Assembly (NCBI GenBank): GCA_963971285.1
Contig: OZ020251.1
Coordinates: 8,866,001 to 8,930,000, forward strand
Reading direction: 5' to 3'
DNA: 64,000 bases
Source of the DNA: Astropecten irregularis
Taxonomy: Eukaryota > Echinodermata > Asteroidea > Paxillosida > Astropectinidae
How positions within the stretch are numbered: position 1 is the first letter of the stretch; each line of letters begins with the position of its first letter. Below are positions 1-11,236 of this stretch, one piece after another. Position numbers and translations under genes: made by a program. A model generated the notes under the pieces. That model had not been told where the DNA came from and did no database searches. It was given only the letters and a program-made list of their open reading frames with translations.

Positions 1-222
1 AAAATAATAAGACAACCATGCCCTGAAAGTTCAAGAAAATTTGAGGTAAAATTTTAGAATAGCTTAGGGAGCTGCTGTTCGGTTTTAGACAGAAAGTCTA
101 CATCAGTTATTATCAGAGATTATATGAAACACGGTACACTCGAATATGCGCTACCATTCCATATTCTTTTAACTGCAGCATTGCTCGAATTTAGGTCATT
201 TAATCGACGAAATTGATATTAA

Positions 223-651
223 AGGTAGTATCATACTTTGGTAGCATACCGAAACAGAAATCTTCACGAATTTACCTATAAGTTACAAGTTACAAAGATG
301 GTGATGGTAGAAACATACCGTTAATTTCTTTTTTGCCTGATGAAATGAATGTGTTTATCCTGAAAATTAGTAAAACTGACCAGTGACCAAACTTTTTTTT
401 TCTTTTAAATATCCAAAATAAAAGAGAAAAGACATACTGTGGTCGTTTTTCATTATTATTTTTTTCTCAAAAAGTGGGCACCGTATGGGACTGAAATTTT
501 CACAGATGACTGTTACTGTTTCGTTCTTGATACTTTTTCCCATGACTCTGTTCACCCTGTATTTATATCTTAATATCCTGTTATAGGTAAATCTGTGAAG
601 ATTTCTGGGTTTTTTTTTTTTTTTTTGCTTCCAAAGTATGATACATTTTCC
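223..651 (-). mobile_element. TTAA-flanked MITE, family A, full but degraded copy
   Basis: Starts after TTAA (219-222) with AGGTAGTATCATACTTTGG and ends with the inverted form (CCAAAGTATGATAC) before TTAA at 652-655. The interior matches the complete copies at 40664-41020 and 43389-43745 in reverse orientation, with a long T run near 609-626. It lies in the intron upstream of the F5/8C exon. No other feature is visible in 1-863. Confidence 0.75.
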
Positions 652-863
652 TTAATACTTTCCGTGGTTGAAATTTGGCCTACGAAACTTAGGCCTAAAT
701 TAAATTTCTGAATCTACGACGTTCCAATATCTTCACCATAACGCGGTCTTTGCATCCACACGGCGTTATGTTAGTAAAATATCACACACGCGCACACACA
801 CAAAAAATCCTCTTTTATCATTATTATAATCATTTTTGGTGTTGTTTACCCGGTTCACCATAG

Positions 864-1057
864 CTGGCTGGTGTTCTGATGAAGCTACTAATGGCTGGAT
901 ACAAGTTGATGTTGGAGCCATCGTTGATGTATATGGAGTGATAATGCAGAAGCACAGCATCGAAGATGGCTGCATTCTTGCGTTCAAGGTGAAATACGGC
1001 AATGATGGGACCCAGTGGACTACGCTCACACGCGGAGATTGGATGAGTTACCGACGG
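864..1057 (+). CDS. Exon of an F5/8 type C (discoidin) domain gene
   Basis: Internal exon of a gene that starts upstream of the window. An acceptor AG at 862-863 opens it and a GT donor (GTAAGG) at 1058 closes it. Two bases finish a split codon and 64 codons follow. The translation shows the conserved F5/8C core: GWCS, then WIQVDVG, then YGVIMQ, then FKVKYGNDGTQW. These domains are beta-sandwich modules of secreted or membrane proteins that bind carbohydrates, collagen or phospholipid. The reading phase at its 3' end (0) matches the exon at 2356. The N-terminal part of the domain and the rest of the protein are not in the window. The domain call is firm; which protein it is cannot be told. 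Confidence 0.85.
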
Positions 1058-1094
1058 GTAAGGACATTTACGAAACAGAGGCTCGTGCTCCGTC

Positions 1095-3654
1095 TCAGCC
1101 TCCGGCTCCATTTCGTGAATCCATTCTGAAATAACTGCTATCAAAAAGAGGCTTTTGTCGGATCTGATGTAGATTCTCTAGTTTTAGCTTTAATGAAACA
1201 CTGTAACCTATATTTTCAGCATATGGATGTCAGATCTGGAGCCCGAGCATTAGCCTCCGTTCGTTAACGCCTAAAGTTTCATTTATTTGCATGTGAGATA
1301 ATTATATACCTCCCTATGATAACTGGGGCGCTGAACTTTTTTTTTCAAGTTGGTAGTTAGCGCCCCAGATAATTCTATAGACTCTTCTTTTATTCACAAA
1401 CATTGACTCGTGGTTGGCAGTCGGTGGCCGAATGTTGCAAATCATTTTGTCTTCTCGAAAGACGGCTTAACCAAATGCAACGGTTTTGCAAACTTTCCAT
1501 TTGCTGCAGAAAATACATACCATCATTGCTTGTGTTGTTTTCATTACACTCAGCAATATCTTTCAGTGTTTATGAATCGTTGTGTACATACACATTGTGT
1601 TATGGCATTATAGGGTATTATTATACCCGGTTTTGAATGCTCTGCATAGTTTCCGCCATCTTGGCTGGCAAAAACTCGGGCTTTGGCGTTGCAAAAGAAA
1701 GGTCTTTCGGGTTAAACGCTTTGTATTTTAAACTGAACGGTAATTGCCCAGAAAATGTTCCCAAATGACAACAAAGACATCACAGATAGGTTTGAAAATC
1801 GATCCATCTCTTCTCTGGGTGTAATGATGAAATGTACCTAATTATTTAGTTTGTACTCACGATCGTTCCGTGGACATTTTGTACGGCTCTGCTCCAGCAC
1901 ACAAGATGGGGGCCGTGTGTGGCGCACGATCACACAACATATAAAAAATAAATGGCCTCCGCGCCGAGATTTGGACAGAAACGTCGATTTTCATCAAACG
2001 GAATGATCGTGAGTGCACATAAATAAGCTTCGTTTCATCTCTGACAATCGGAGAAGAGATGGAGTGAATCTCAAGCTGATTTGTGATGTCTTTGTTATCA
2101 TTTATGGGGACATTTTGTTGGCGCAAGTACTGTGTAGCACAATATTTTTCTGTGTACAAAAATGTTTAACCCTACGGGATATTCTAAGGCGCTAAATCGC
2201 CCGTCAACCCCCATAATTAAACAAAAGGAGTTCAGTGCCCCATAGTTACTGGGTCTAGTACATAGCCCAGAATTGACCTTGCAGGAAAAGAGAAGTATCA
2301 CTTCCATTACAATTAAGTGACATTATAATGTGATGCTTTGTTTGCTTTTAAACAGTTCACTGGCACTTGCTGGGGAGGAGAAAGGGTGATTCCTTTCCAG
2401 ACTCCGTCGCTTACAAATATCCGGGCACAATTCATCCGTTTCTACACCACCGGATACACTGCCGCTGGGATATGTATGCGTTTCGAACTAATCGGATGCA
2501 AGTAAAAGCGTTTCGATTATGATGCTGGGAAACCGAATGCCGTTAAAATAAAGTCTGCGACCAAAGTCCCTACTATTCACCGATCCGACGGTGTGACATA
2601 CAATCCGCCATTACTGAAGTGTCCCCACCTGCCTTTTGTCCGTTAACAACAACATTTAGGCGCAGCCGCACTCTATACTGCAGGGTACGGACTGCATACT
2701 GTTTTGTTGACGGACAGAAGGCAAACGGGGACACTGCAGTAATGACTGGTGTTTGCGACCTCCATGATCGCGCCGTCGGATCGGTGTATAGGTTGCCAAG
2801 CAGTGAAACGTACCCCTTGTTTCTAACTTAACATCGTAAAACAAGGAAACGTTTTGGTTATCGTTAGTTTGTACAGACTCTAATTAGGCAATGTTAGATA
2901 ACACGTAAACAATTCCTTGGTACTGTTAAACAAGAACAAACAATAAGTCCAATGTTAACAATGTGTGCAATTTCAATATATTATATTTTCTAGTGAAGCA
3001 AATTTTATACACATTTTGCATGCCAAACAGCCGGGAAGCGAACGATTCCAAACAGTGCTCCACCAAGAGTTTGCAACACGCGAGCCAATCAAAATGCGCG
3101 GAATCTGTTGACTTTTCATGGGGCGTGTCGAAACGTGAACATGTTTCTGTGCTGTTGACTGCCACAAATTAAGTGAATTAGAATTCTATTGTTTTACTGC
3201 CTATTTTCCTTTATTGATGTATTATTGTTGTTTGCTATTGCAGATTTTATAATATGCTAATTAGTTTCTCCCATATCCGGGAATAGACTCTTTTTATAGG
3301 CAAATAATCAATTGCTATTAAGTTTGCCTAAGTGATTTTGTTGCATTGGCATAGGGGCGTGTATTTTTCATTCTTTTTCAAATATATTCATAATTGTGAT
3401 AAAAATTATATTTAATAATGGTTATCTATATATTTTGCTTTATATTACAATTTATCGTAGTTTGATATTTTAATTGATAATTAGAAAAACCACAAGGGAA
3501 AATTACTTGATAGTGATTGAAAAGTGACCAAAGAAAAACTAACTGGAGCGGAATTCGACTCTGCGACCTAAATACAAAATGAAAATAACATGATAGAAAT
3601 TTCACTTAAAAGGAGCAACGCCATATTGCAAAAACAAATCTTAGAAACAGTTCT
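1095..3654. repeat. 2.56-kb tandem duplication, left copy
   Basis: Bases 1095-3654 recur at 3671-6230 with a constant offset of 2576. I saw a single substitution (A at 2984 against G at 5560). The two copies are separated by 16 bases (3655-3670). The unit contains part of an intron, the terminal F5/8C exon, its poly(A) signal and the 3' flank. It also contains a short hairpin around 1325-1368 whose stems read GGGGCGCT and AGCGCCCC, and a SINE tail fragment at 3535-3576. Confidence 0.95.
2356..2505 (+). CDS. Terminal exon of F5/8 type C gene (copy 1)
   Basis: Fifty codons including the TAA stop at 2503-2505. The acceptor is TTTTAAACAG ending at 2355, phase 0, in register with the exon ending at 1057. 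The peptide begins FTGTCWGG and ends MRFELIGCK, the classical C-terminal signature of an F5/8C domain (RFELIGC), so the domain closes the protein. An AATAAA lies at 2547-2552, only about 45 bases after the stop, and could be the polyadenylation signal. The exon lies inside a duplicated 2.56-kb segment, so a second copy exists at 4932. Confidence 0.85.
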   Translation, partial: FTGTCWGGERVIPFQTPSLTNIRAQFIRFYTTGYTAAGICMRFELIGCK

Positions 3655-3670
3655 ATGAAATTGATAGGTT

Positions 3671-6230
3671 TCAGCCTCCGGCTCCATTTCGTGAATCCAT
3701 TCTGAAATAACTGCTATCAAAAAGAGGCTTTTGTCGGATCTGATGTAGATTCTCTAGTTTTAGCTTTAATGAAACACTGTAACCTATATTTTCAGCATAT
3801 GGATGTCAGATCTGGAGCCCGAGCATTAGCCTCCGTTCGTTAACGCCTAAAGTTTCATTTATTTGCATGTGAGATAATTATATACCTCCCTATGATAACT
3901 GGGGCGCTGAACTTTTTTTTTCAAGTTGGTAGTTAGCGCCCCAGATAATTCTATAGACTCTTCTTTTATTCACAAACATTGACTCGTGGTTGGCAGTCGG
4001 TGGCCGAATGTTGCAAATCATTTTGTCTTCTCGAAAGACGGCTTAACCAAATGCAACGGTTTTGCAAACTTTCCATTTGCTGCAGAAAATACATACCATC
4101 ATTGCTTGTGTTGTTTTCATTACACTCAGCAATATCTTTCAGTGTTTATGAATCGTTGTGTACATACACATTGTGTTATGGCATTATAGGGTATTATTAT
4201 ACCCGGTTTTGAATGCTCTGCATAGTTTCCGCCATCTTGGCTGGCAAAAACTCGGGCTTTGGCGTTGCAAAAGAAAGGTCTTTCGGGTTAAACGCTTTGT
4301 ATTTTAAACTGAACGGTAATTGCCCAGAAAATGTTCCCAAATGACAACAAAGACATCACAGATAGGTTTGAAAATCGATCCATCTCTTCTCTGGGTGTAA
4401 TGATGAAATGTACCTAATTATTTAGTTTGTACTCACGATCGTTCCGTGGACATTTTGTACGGCTCTGCTCCAGCACACAAGATGGGGGCCGTGTGTGGCG
4501 CACGATCACACAACATATAAAAAATAAATGGCCTCCGCGCCGAGATTTGGACAGAAACGTCGATTTTCATCAAACGGAATGATCGTGAGTGCACATAAAT
4601 AAGCTTCGTTTCATCTCTGACAATCGGAGAAGAGATGGAGTGAATCTCAAGCTGATTTGTGATGTCTTTGTTATCATTTATGGGGACATTTTGTTGGCGC
4701 AAGTACTGTGTAGCACAATATTTTTCTGTGTACAAAAATGTTTAACCCTACGGGATATTCTAAGGCGCTAAATCGCCCGTCAACCCCCATAATTAAACAA
4801 AAGGAGTTCAGTGCCCCATAGTTACTGGGTCTAGTACATAGCCCAGAATTGACCTTGCAGGAAAAGAGAAGTATCACTTCCATTACAATTAAGTGACATT
4901 ATAATGTGATGCTTTGTTTGCTTTTAAACAGTTCACTGGCACTTGCTGGGGAGGAGAAAGGGTGATTCCTTTCCAGACTCCGTCGCTTACAAATATCCGG
5001 GCACAATTCATCCGTTTCTACACCACCGGATACACTGCCGCTGGGATATGTATGCGTTTCGAACTAATCGGATGCAAGTAAAAGCGTTTCGATTATGATG
5101 CTGGGAAACCGAATGCCGTTAAAATAAAGTCTGCGACCAAAGTCCCTACTATTCACCGATCCGACGGTGTGACATACAATCCGCCATTACTGAAGTGTCC
5201 CCACCTGCCTTTTGTCCGTTAACAACAACATTTAGGCGCAGCCGCACTCTATACTGCAGGGTACGGACTGCATACTGTTTTGTTGACGGACAGAAGGCAA
5301 ACGGGGACACTGCAGTAATGACTGGTGTTTGCGACCTCCATGATCGCGCCGTCGGATCGGTGTATAGGTTGCCAAGCAGTGAAACGTACCCCTTGTTTCT
5401 AACTTAACATCGTAAAACAAGGAAACGTTTTGGTTATCGTTAGTTTGTACAGACTCTAATTAGGCAATGTTAGATAACACGTAAACAATTCCTTGGTACT
5501 GTTAAACAAGAACAAACAATAAGTCCAATGTTAACAATGTGTGCAATTTCAATATATTATGTTTTCTAGTGAAGCAAATTTTATACACATTTTGCATGCC
5601 AAACAGCCGGGAAGCGAACGATTCCAAACAGTGCTCCACCAAGAGTTTGCAACACGCGAGCCAATCAAAATGCGCGGAATCTGTTGACTTTTCATGGGGC
5701 GTGTCGAAACGTGAACATGTTTCTGTGCTGTTGACTGCCACAAATTAAGTGAATTAGAATTCTATTGTTTTACTGCCTATTTTCCTTTATTGATGTATTA
5801 TTGTTGTTTGCTATTGCAGATTTTATAATATGCTAATTAGTTTCTCCCATATCCGGGAATAGACTCTTTTTATAGGCAAATAATCAATTGCTATTAAGTT
5901 TGCCTAAGTGATTTTGTTGCATTGGCATAGGGGCGTGTATTTTTCATTCTTTTTCAAATATATTCATAATTGTGATAAAAATTATATTTAATAATGGTTA
6001 TCTATATATTTTGCTTTATATTACAATTTATCGTAGTTTGATATTTTAATTGATAATTAGAAAAACCACAAGGGAAAATTACTTGATAGTGATTGAAAAG
6101 TGACCAAAGAAAAACTAACTGGAGCGGAATTCGACTCTGCGACCTAAATACAAAATGAAAATAACATGATAGAAATTTCACTTAAAAGGAGCAACGCCAT
6201 ATTGCAAAAACAAATCTTAGAAACAGTTCT
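3671..6230. repeat. 2.56-kb tandem duplication, right copy
   Basis: Second copy of the segment at 1095-3654, direct orientation. It begins at TCAGCCTCCGG and ends at AAACAGTTCT, after which the sequence becomes unique (CAGCTCAGTG). Confidence 0.95.
4932..5081 (+). CDS. Duplicate terminal exon of F5/8 type C gene (copy 2)
   Basis: Identical in sequence to the exon at 2356-2505, including acceptor, phase-0 start, stop codon (5079-5081) and the following AATAAA (5123-5128). No second copy of the 864-1057 exon precedes it. The transcript could therefore use either terminal exon, and both encode the same peptide. It is either a real recent tandem duplication or an assembly duplication of two haplotypes. 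The coding content is certain; expression is unknown. Confidence 0.7.
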   Translation, partial: FTGTCWGGERVIPFQTPSLTNIRAQFIRFYTTGYTAAGICMRFELIGCK

Positions 6231-7868
6231 CAGCTCAGTGTCTGCAAAACTCCGAACCGTAAAAGCTCGGAGACATCTTTCTGGTCACCATTTAGACACC
6301 ATCGTAATGAATTAAAGACGCGTGTCTTGAAACTGTCCTTTCATTTTTCAGAAACTGACATCTTAAAATGTTTTCTTAAAATGGCTAATACAATAATTGT
6401 TACACATTCCATTGTTTTATGATACATTATAATTGCAATCATCAAGTACCCACGATGGAAACTGACATAATTTGTAAGTCACTGAACAATTGTCTAGAGC
6501 GGGATTTGAACCAGGATCTTCTTAATACGGTATATATTGTATTCTACCAACTGATCTATCCCACGTTGGTGATGTCCCTAATACATGTCGAAGTAAATTA
6601 TCTTTGTTCGTTTGGTAGTCAGAAGTTTCATGGCGTATGAATTCTGCTTCATTTCAGCCATACATATGTAAATCTTAAGCAGTCATTAAAATCATTGTTT
6701 TGTGGCAATTAGTGGTGATCAAATAACGGTATAAATACTGAAGTAGGTATGTATTGTACAGGAAATGATCAAAAAACGTATTTCAACAGAAGGAAACGTC
6801 CACAAAATTAAACCTGTTCTCAGAATCGATTAAATCGATTTAATATCATACTTTGGCTTTTGTCAAAGAAAAACAGTGAAAAAACGGCCTCAGTATTTCT
6901 CTTTTATTTTTGATCTTTAAAATATCAAAAATAATTATAGTAAGTTGTTTTACTCTTTTCCGGATAAATACAGCATTTTAGACAGAATGATTTTCACAGT
7001 GTTTTTTGCATGTACCATCACCATCTTTATACCCTGTTTATAAGTTTATAGAGGAATTTTACAGAAACAGTATGTTTTTCATTTAAACAACACTTGTCGT
7101 AATACAGGTAAAATAACAGACTTACAAATTGTTTTAAACTACGCTTTTCGGGCGTAAAAATATAAATTTATTCTGTTTTTTTTTACAGATTTGTTTGTTT
7201 TACAGAAACAGTATGTTTGTAATTGTTGACAACATATTAGATGTAAAAGTTACATTTTACTTGTACAAATCTTGTTTTACCAAAGTTATATAATTGTACA
7301 GCATAAATTTGTAATATTACCTTTAAAGGAAAAGAAAAGCAAGAAAGTCTATGAAAGAAAGAGCATTTTTGGGGGGATTGTATGGTTGTTTTTATGAGCA
7401 TTATATTGTGCACTGTCTTTAGGAACTCAATGTCATATTCCCTCTGAATGTACGTGTTTACTGGATCAAAACATTGTCCTATAGCTTTAAAAAAAAATAT
7501 GTGTGTTTTTCAGCACTGTAATGAGTGATTGAATTCAATAATTTAGTTAAGGGTTTGTGGAATTAAAAGAATTCATGGCGTTATCACTGAAAAGTGGACA
7601 ACTGCATGAATGAGATAAAACGTTAACAACTTGGTGTGATGTCCATCAACTCAAAAACATTTTGTGAATAATTCTGAAGAGCCTTATGTTTTCAACAAAT
7701 TCGCCTAATTCAGTAATTGTTTATGTTTTGCCGATGATTTTTTCCACGGTGTACGGCTAAAACGAACGTGTGTCGCGTTCGTGGAATTCTCATATACGGC
7801 AGCTGCGACTTTAGTCACAGCTACGAGTACAAGTCTAAAACCATTAGTGTGCCACATCCTTCTAACAT
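6231..7868. other. Intergenic stretch with SINE and MITE remnants
   Basis: No convincing exon is visible. It holds a minus-strand tRNA-like SINE (about 6487-6620), a partial family-A MITE (about 6834-7060) and AT-rich sequence with repeated ACAGAAACAGTATGTTTG-like fragments. Confidence 0.6.
6487..6620 (-). mobile_element. tRNA-derived SINE
   Basis: Read on the minus strand it carries a tRNA-like A box (AGATCAGTTGGTAGAA) and a B box (GGTTCAAATCC). A leader ahead of them (ATTAGGGACATCACCAA) is shared with copies at 37230-37350 and 50400-50545. The anticodon region does not fold into an intact tRNA, so it is a SINE rather than a tRNA gene. Confidence 0.7.
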
Positions 7869-7870
7869 TT

Positions 7871-7964
7871 AATACACGGGTTTACACTTCTAAAAGTGCG
7901 CATGCGTGATAGTGCCTCGTTTTTAAGTCGCGATCAAAACCGCCGAAGTGTAAACCCGTGTATT
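7871..7964. mobile_element. Short foldback element with 20-bp perfect inverted repeats
   Basis: Left arm AATACACGGGTTTACACTTC at 7871-7890 is exactly complementary to the right arm at 7945-7964. A second, altered copy follows at about 7979-8074. Both contain GTGCGCATGCGTG, and the second also carries AAGATGGCCGCC, a YY1-like motif. Confidence 0.75.
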
Positions 7965-8209
7965 GTCTTCGACAATGGACGGGTTTACACTTCGAAAGGT
8001 GCGCATGCGTGGAAGTGTCTCGTTTTGAAGTTGCGATCAAAATCTAAGATGGCCGCCATGGCCGCCCGTGTATTGCTGAGGCTGGAAATTCGTATACGCT
8101 AACCTTTGACCCTTTTTTGATAACACGATATAATTTCTGATTTTTTTTTTCACGAAAACCTTCATGAAGTGTTCTAGAAATGTTGTGCTATATACTCTGC
8201 ACTTTTTTT

Positions 8210-10054
8210 GGCTTTTTCGCGCAAGCGAAAAGCCTTTGTTTTTATTCTGTTTTTTGGCTTTTCCATGTTCAATGGAAAAGGTATTGTTTTTGTTCTGATT
8301 TTTTTCTTGGCTTTTCCGTGTTCAACGGAAACGGTATTGTTTTTGTTCTGATTTTTTTTCTTTTTGGCTTTTCCGTGTTCAACGGAAAAGGTATTGTTTT
8401 TGTTCTGATTTTTGGCTTTTCCGATTGTGATCGGAAAAGGTATTACTTTTGTTCTGTTTTTTTTTTTTTTCTTCTTCTCCTCAATTTGTATTGACTTTGT
8501 ACACAAATTTTGTCTGCGGCACTTCGGTCATTTTTTAATAGCCGATTTTAACCAAAGTTGGTCTGAAGGAAGTCCATATAGGGAAATTGTCTCCCGAAAC
8601 TTTTCGTCGTCATGACGTCATCAGGTGTCATGTGACAAGCAATTTGAATTTTAAAATCAAAATCTTCAAAAATCAACAAAAAATCAACGGTTTCAGATAT
8701 TAAGTTGATTCTTTCACCAAAAGTGATTGTTAGGCAGGGTCTTTCTTTGTGACACATAACTTGACCTCTGTGACCTCTACTTCCGGTCAAACAGGAAGTA
8801 GCTCCTCTTTTAAAAGTGGTAAGAGCTATGATCATGATTCTTTCACCAATAGACAATGTTAGGCAAGGTCTTTCATTTGTGACATATTACTTGACCTCTG
8901 TGACCTCTACTTCCGGTCAAACAGGAAGTAGCTCCTCATTTAAAAGTGGTAAGAGCTATGATCATGATTCTTTCACCAATAGACAATGTTGGGCAAGGTC
9001 TTTCATTTGTGACACATTGCTTGACCTCTGTGACCTCTACTTCCGGTCAAACAGGAAGTAGGTCCTCATTCAAAAGTGGTAAGAGCTATGATCATGATTC
9101 TTTCACCAAAACTCAATGTTAGGCAAGGTCTTTCTTTGTGACACATTGCCTGACCTCTGTGACCTCTACTTCCGGTCAAACCGGAAGTAGCTCCTCATTT
9201 AAAAGTGGTAAGAGCTATGATAATGATTCTTTCACCAAAACTAAATGTTAGGCAAGTTCTTTCTTTGTGACACATTGCTTGACATCTGTGACCGCTACTT
9301 CCGGTCAAACAGGAAGTAGCTCCTCATGTAAAAGTGGTAAGAGCTAGGGTCATGATTCTTTCACCAAAAGTGATTGTTAGGCAGGGTCTTTCTTTGTAAC
9401 ACATTGCTTGACCTCTGTGACCTCTACTTCCGGTCAAACAGAAGTAGCTCCTCATTTAAAAGTGGTAAGAGCTAGGATCATGATTCTTTCACCAAAAGTG
9501 AATGTTAGGCAAGGTCTTTCTTGGTGATACATTGGTTGACCCCTGTGACCTCTACTTCCGGTCAGACAGGAAGTAGATCCTAATTTAAAAGTGTTTAGAG
9601 CTTTGATCATGATTCTTTCACCTCAGGTCAATGTTAGGCAAGGTCTTTCATTTGTCACATATTGCTAGACCTCTGTGACCTCTACTTCCGGTCAAACAGG
9701 AAGTAGCTCCTCATTTAAAATTGGTAAGAGCTAGGATCATGATTCTTTCACAAAAAGTGAATATTAGGTAAGGTCTTTCTTTGTGATACATTTGTTGACC
9801 CCTGTGACCTGTACTTCCGGTCAAACCTGAAGTAGTTCCTCATTTTAAAGTGGTAAGAGGTATGATCAGGACTCTTTCACCAAAAGTTAATATTAGGCAA
9901 GGTCTTTCTTTTTGACACAAACACTACCAATACATTTGAAGTAGGCTTAATATCTTAATCAAATGTCTTTGTGTGTGAAAGGTTTTGACAATTTATTTGA
10001 ATATCATAAAACGGAAAAGCCTTGTGTTCTCTTTTCAAGAGACACAATCTCTAG
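8210..10054 (+). mobile_element. HINE/Helentron-like element 1, with five stacked 5' hairpins
   Basis: Starts with five successive hairpins (8210, 8256, 8309, 8366, 8414), each beginning GGCTTTT. This is the complement of the 3' motif CGGAAAAGCC, as in sub-terminal inverted repeats. Then come T-rich sequence, a conserved body containing TGACGTCA, about nine copies of a 130-bp central repeat (about 8750-9900), CGGAAAAGCC, a hairpin (TCTCTT-TTC-AAGAGA, 10028-10042) and CTAG at 10051-10054. No protein is encoded. The hairpin plus CTAG and central tandem repeats fit non-autonomous Helitron/Helentron families; no transposase is present to prove it. Confidence 0.65.
8750..9920. repeat. 130-bp central tandem repeat block (largest, about nine units)
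   Basis: Units repeat every 128-131 bases. Each holds TGACCTCTGTGACCT, then ACTTCCGGTCAAACAGGAAGT-like inverted halves, CTCCTCATTTAAAAGTGG, GATCATGATTCTTTCACC and GTTAGGCAAGGTCTTTC. Further blocks lie at about 10715-11090, 11560-12045, 16624-17030, 17420-18410, 18725-19240, 19675-20070, 20455-20850 and 21220-21640, roughly forty units in all. Confidence 0.9.
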
Positions 10055-11236
10055 TTTTTTCTTCTTCTTCTTCTTCTTCTTCTTGTCGTTGGAATTCCTA
10101 TAGACAAAGCACAGGGGCATTCTCGGTGCCACTTTGGCCACTTTTAAACTGCCGATTTTAACCAAACTTGGTAAAAACACAGTCCCTGTAGGGTAGTTGT
10201 GTGCGCAACATTTTCGCCATCATGACGTCATCAGGTGTCACGTGACAGTGTCTTAAAGGGGCAAACTTCAGACATAAATTTTGAACGAACCCTAAGTCCG
10301 ATTGAGTTGAAACTTGGTATGTATCTAAGTCGGGATTTGTTATATATCGAAAAATTGCAATGACGTCATCATGACGTCATTCCCTGATTTTTAATGATTT
10401 ATTGAAATGTTGGGTCATTAAAGTTCTTTTAACGATATCTAGTAAACGAAACAAGATATCTTTGAATTTCTTTTTGATCATTCTTCAGCATACACCATAG
10501 ATGAACACTGTATAGACAAAAATTCAGTGACGTCATCATGACGTCATAAAAAATGCGATTTTTATAACACATAGTAGGAACGGCCGATCGCCTTGAAAAT
10601 TGGTACATTGGTGGGTTGGAGGTTCGGGATTGTAATTCTGAAGTTACGTCAAGACAGCGTCATTTTGTTTATTTTTTATGATTTTTAAAAATATTGTTCA
10701 CGCTATAGCCCATTGACTTGTACAGGGCAAACAGGAAGTAGCTCCTCATATAAAAGTGGTAAGAGCTGTGATCATGATTCTTTCACCAAAAGTCAATGTT
10801 AGGCAAGACTTCCATTGTGACACATTGCTTGACCTCTGTGACCTCTACATCCGGTCAAACAGGAAGTAGCTCCTAATTTAAAAGTGGTAAGAGGTATGAT
10901 CATGATTCTTTCACCAATAGACAATGTTAGGCAAGGTCTTTCATTTGTGATACATTGCTTGACCTCTACGACCTCTACTTCCGGTCAAACTGGAAGTAGC
11001 TTCTGATCTAAAAGTTGTTAGGGCTATGATCATGATTCTTTCGCCAAAAGTCAATGTTAGGCAAGGTCTTTCTTTGTGACAGAAATATGACCAAGTCACG
11101 TGAGTGTATGATTAAAGGTGCATACTTCAAAGGAATAAAACTTAAGATCTTAATCAAATGTCTTTGTCTGTATAAGGTTATGTTGATTTTTCTATAAAAC
11201 GGAAAAGCCTTGTGTTCTGTTTTCAACAGACACAAT
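10055..11236 (+). mobile_element. HINE-like element 2
   Basis: Begins directly after the CTAG of element 1 with a (TTC)n tract. The body carries clustered TGACGTCA sites (about 10220-10540). About three 130-bp repeats lie at 10715-11090. CGGAAAAGCC and a hairpin (TCTGTT-TTC-AACAGA) follow near 11205-11230. The terminal CTAG is absent; the sequence runs into the 5' part of the next element. Confidence 0.55.

Noticed and set aside
1403-2195. Short frames repeated at 3979-4771
   Set aside because: They are repeated only because the 2.56-kb segment is duplicated; none shows family resemblance or splice support.
8174-8506. Open frames rich in Lys/Asn (minus) and Phe (plus)
   Set aside because: Translations of the T-rich stacked hairpins of a transposon 5' end.
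8750-9920. CRISPR-like array
   Set aside because: Whole 130-bp units repeat, with no unique spacers of constant length, in a eukaryotic transposon context.
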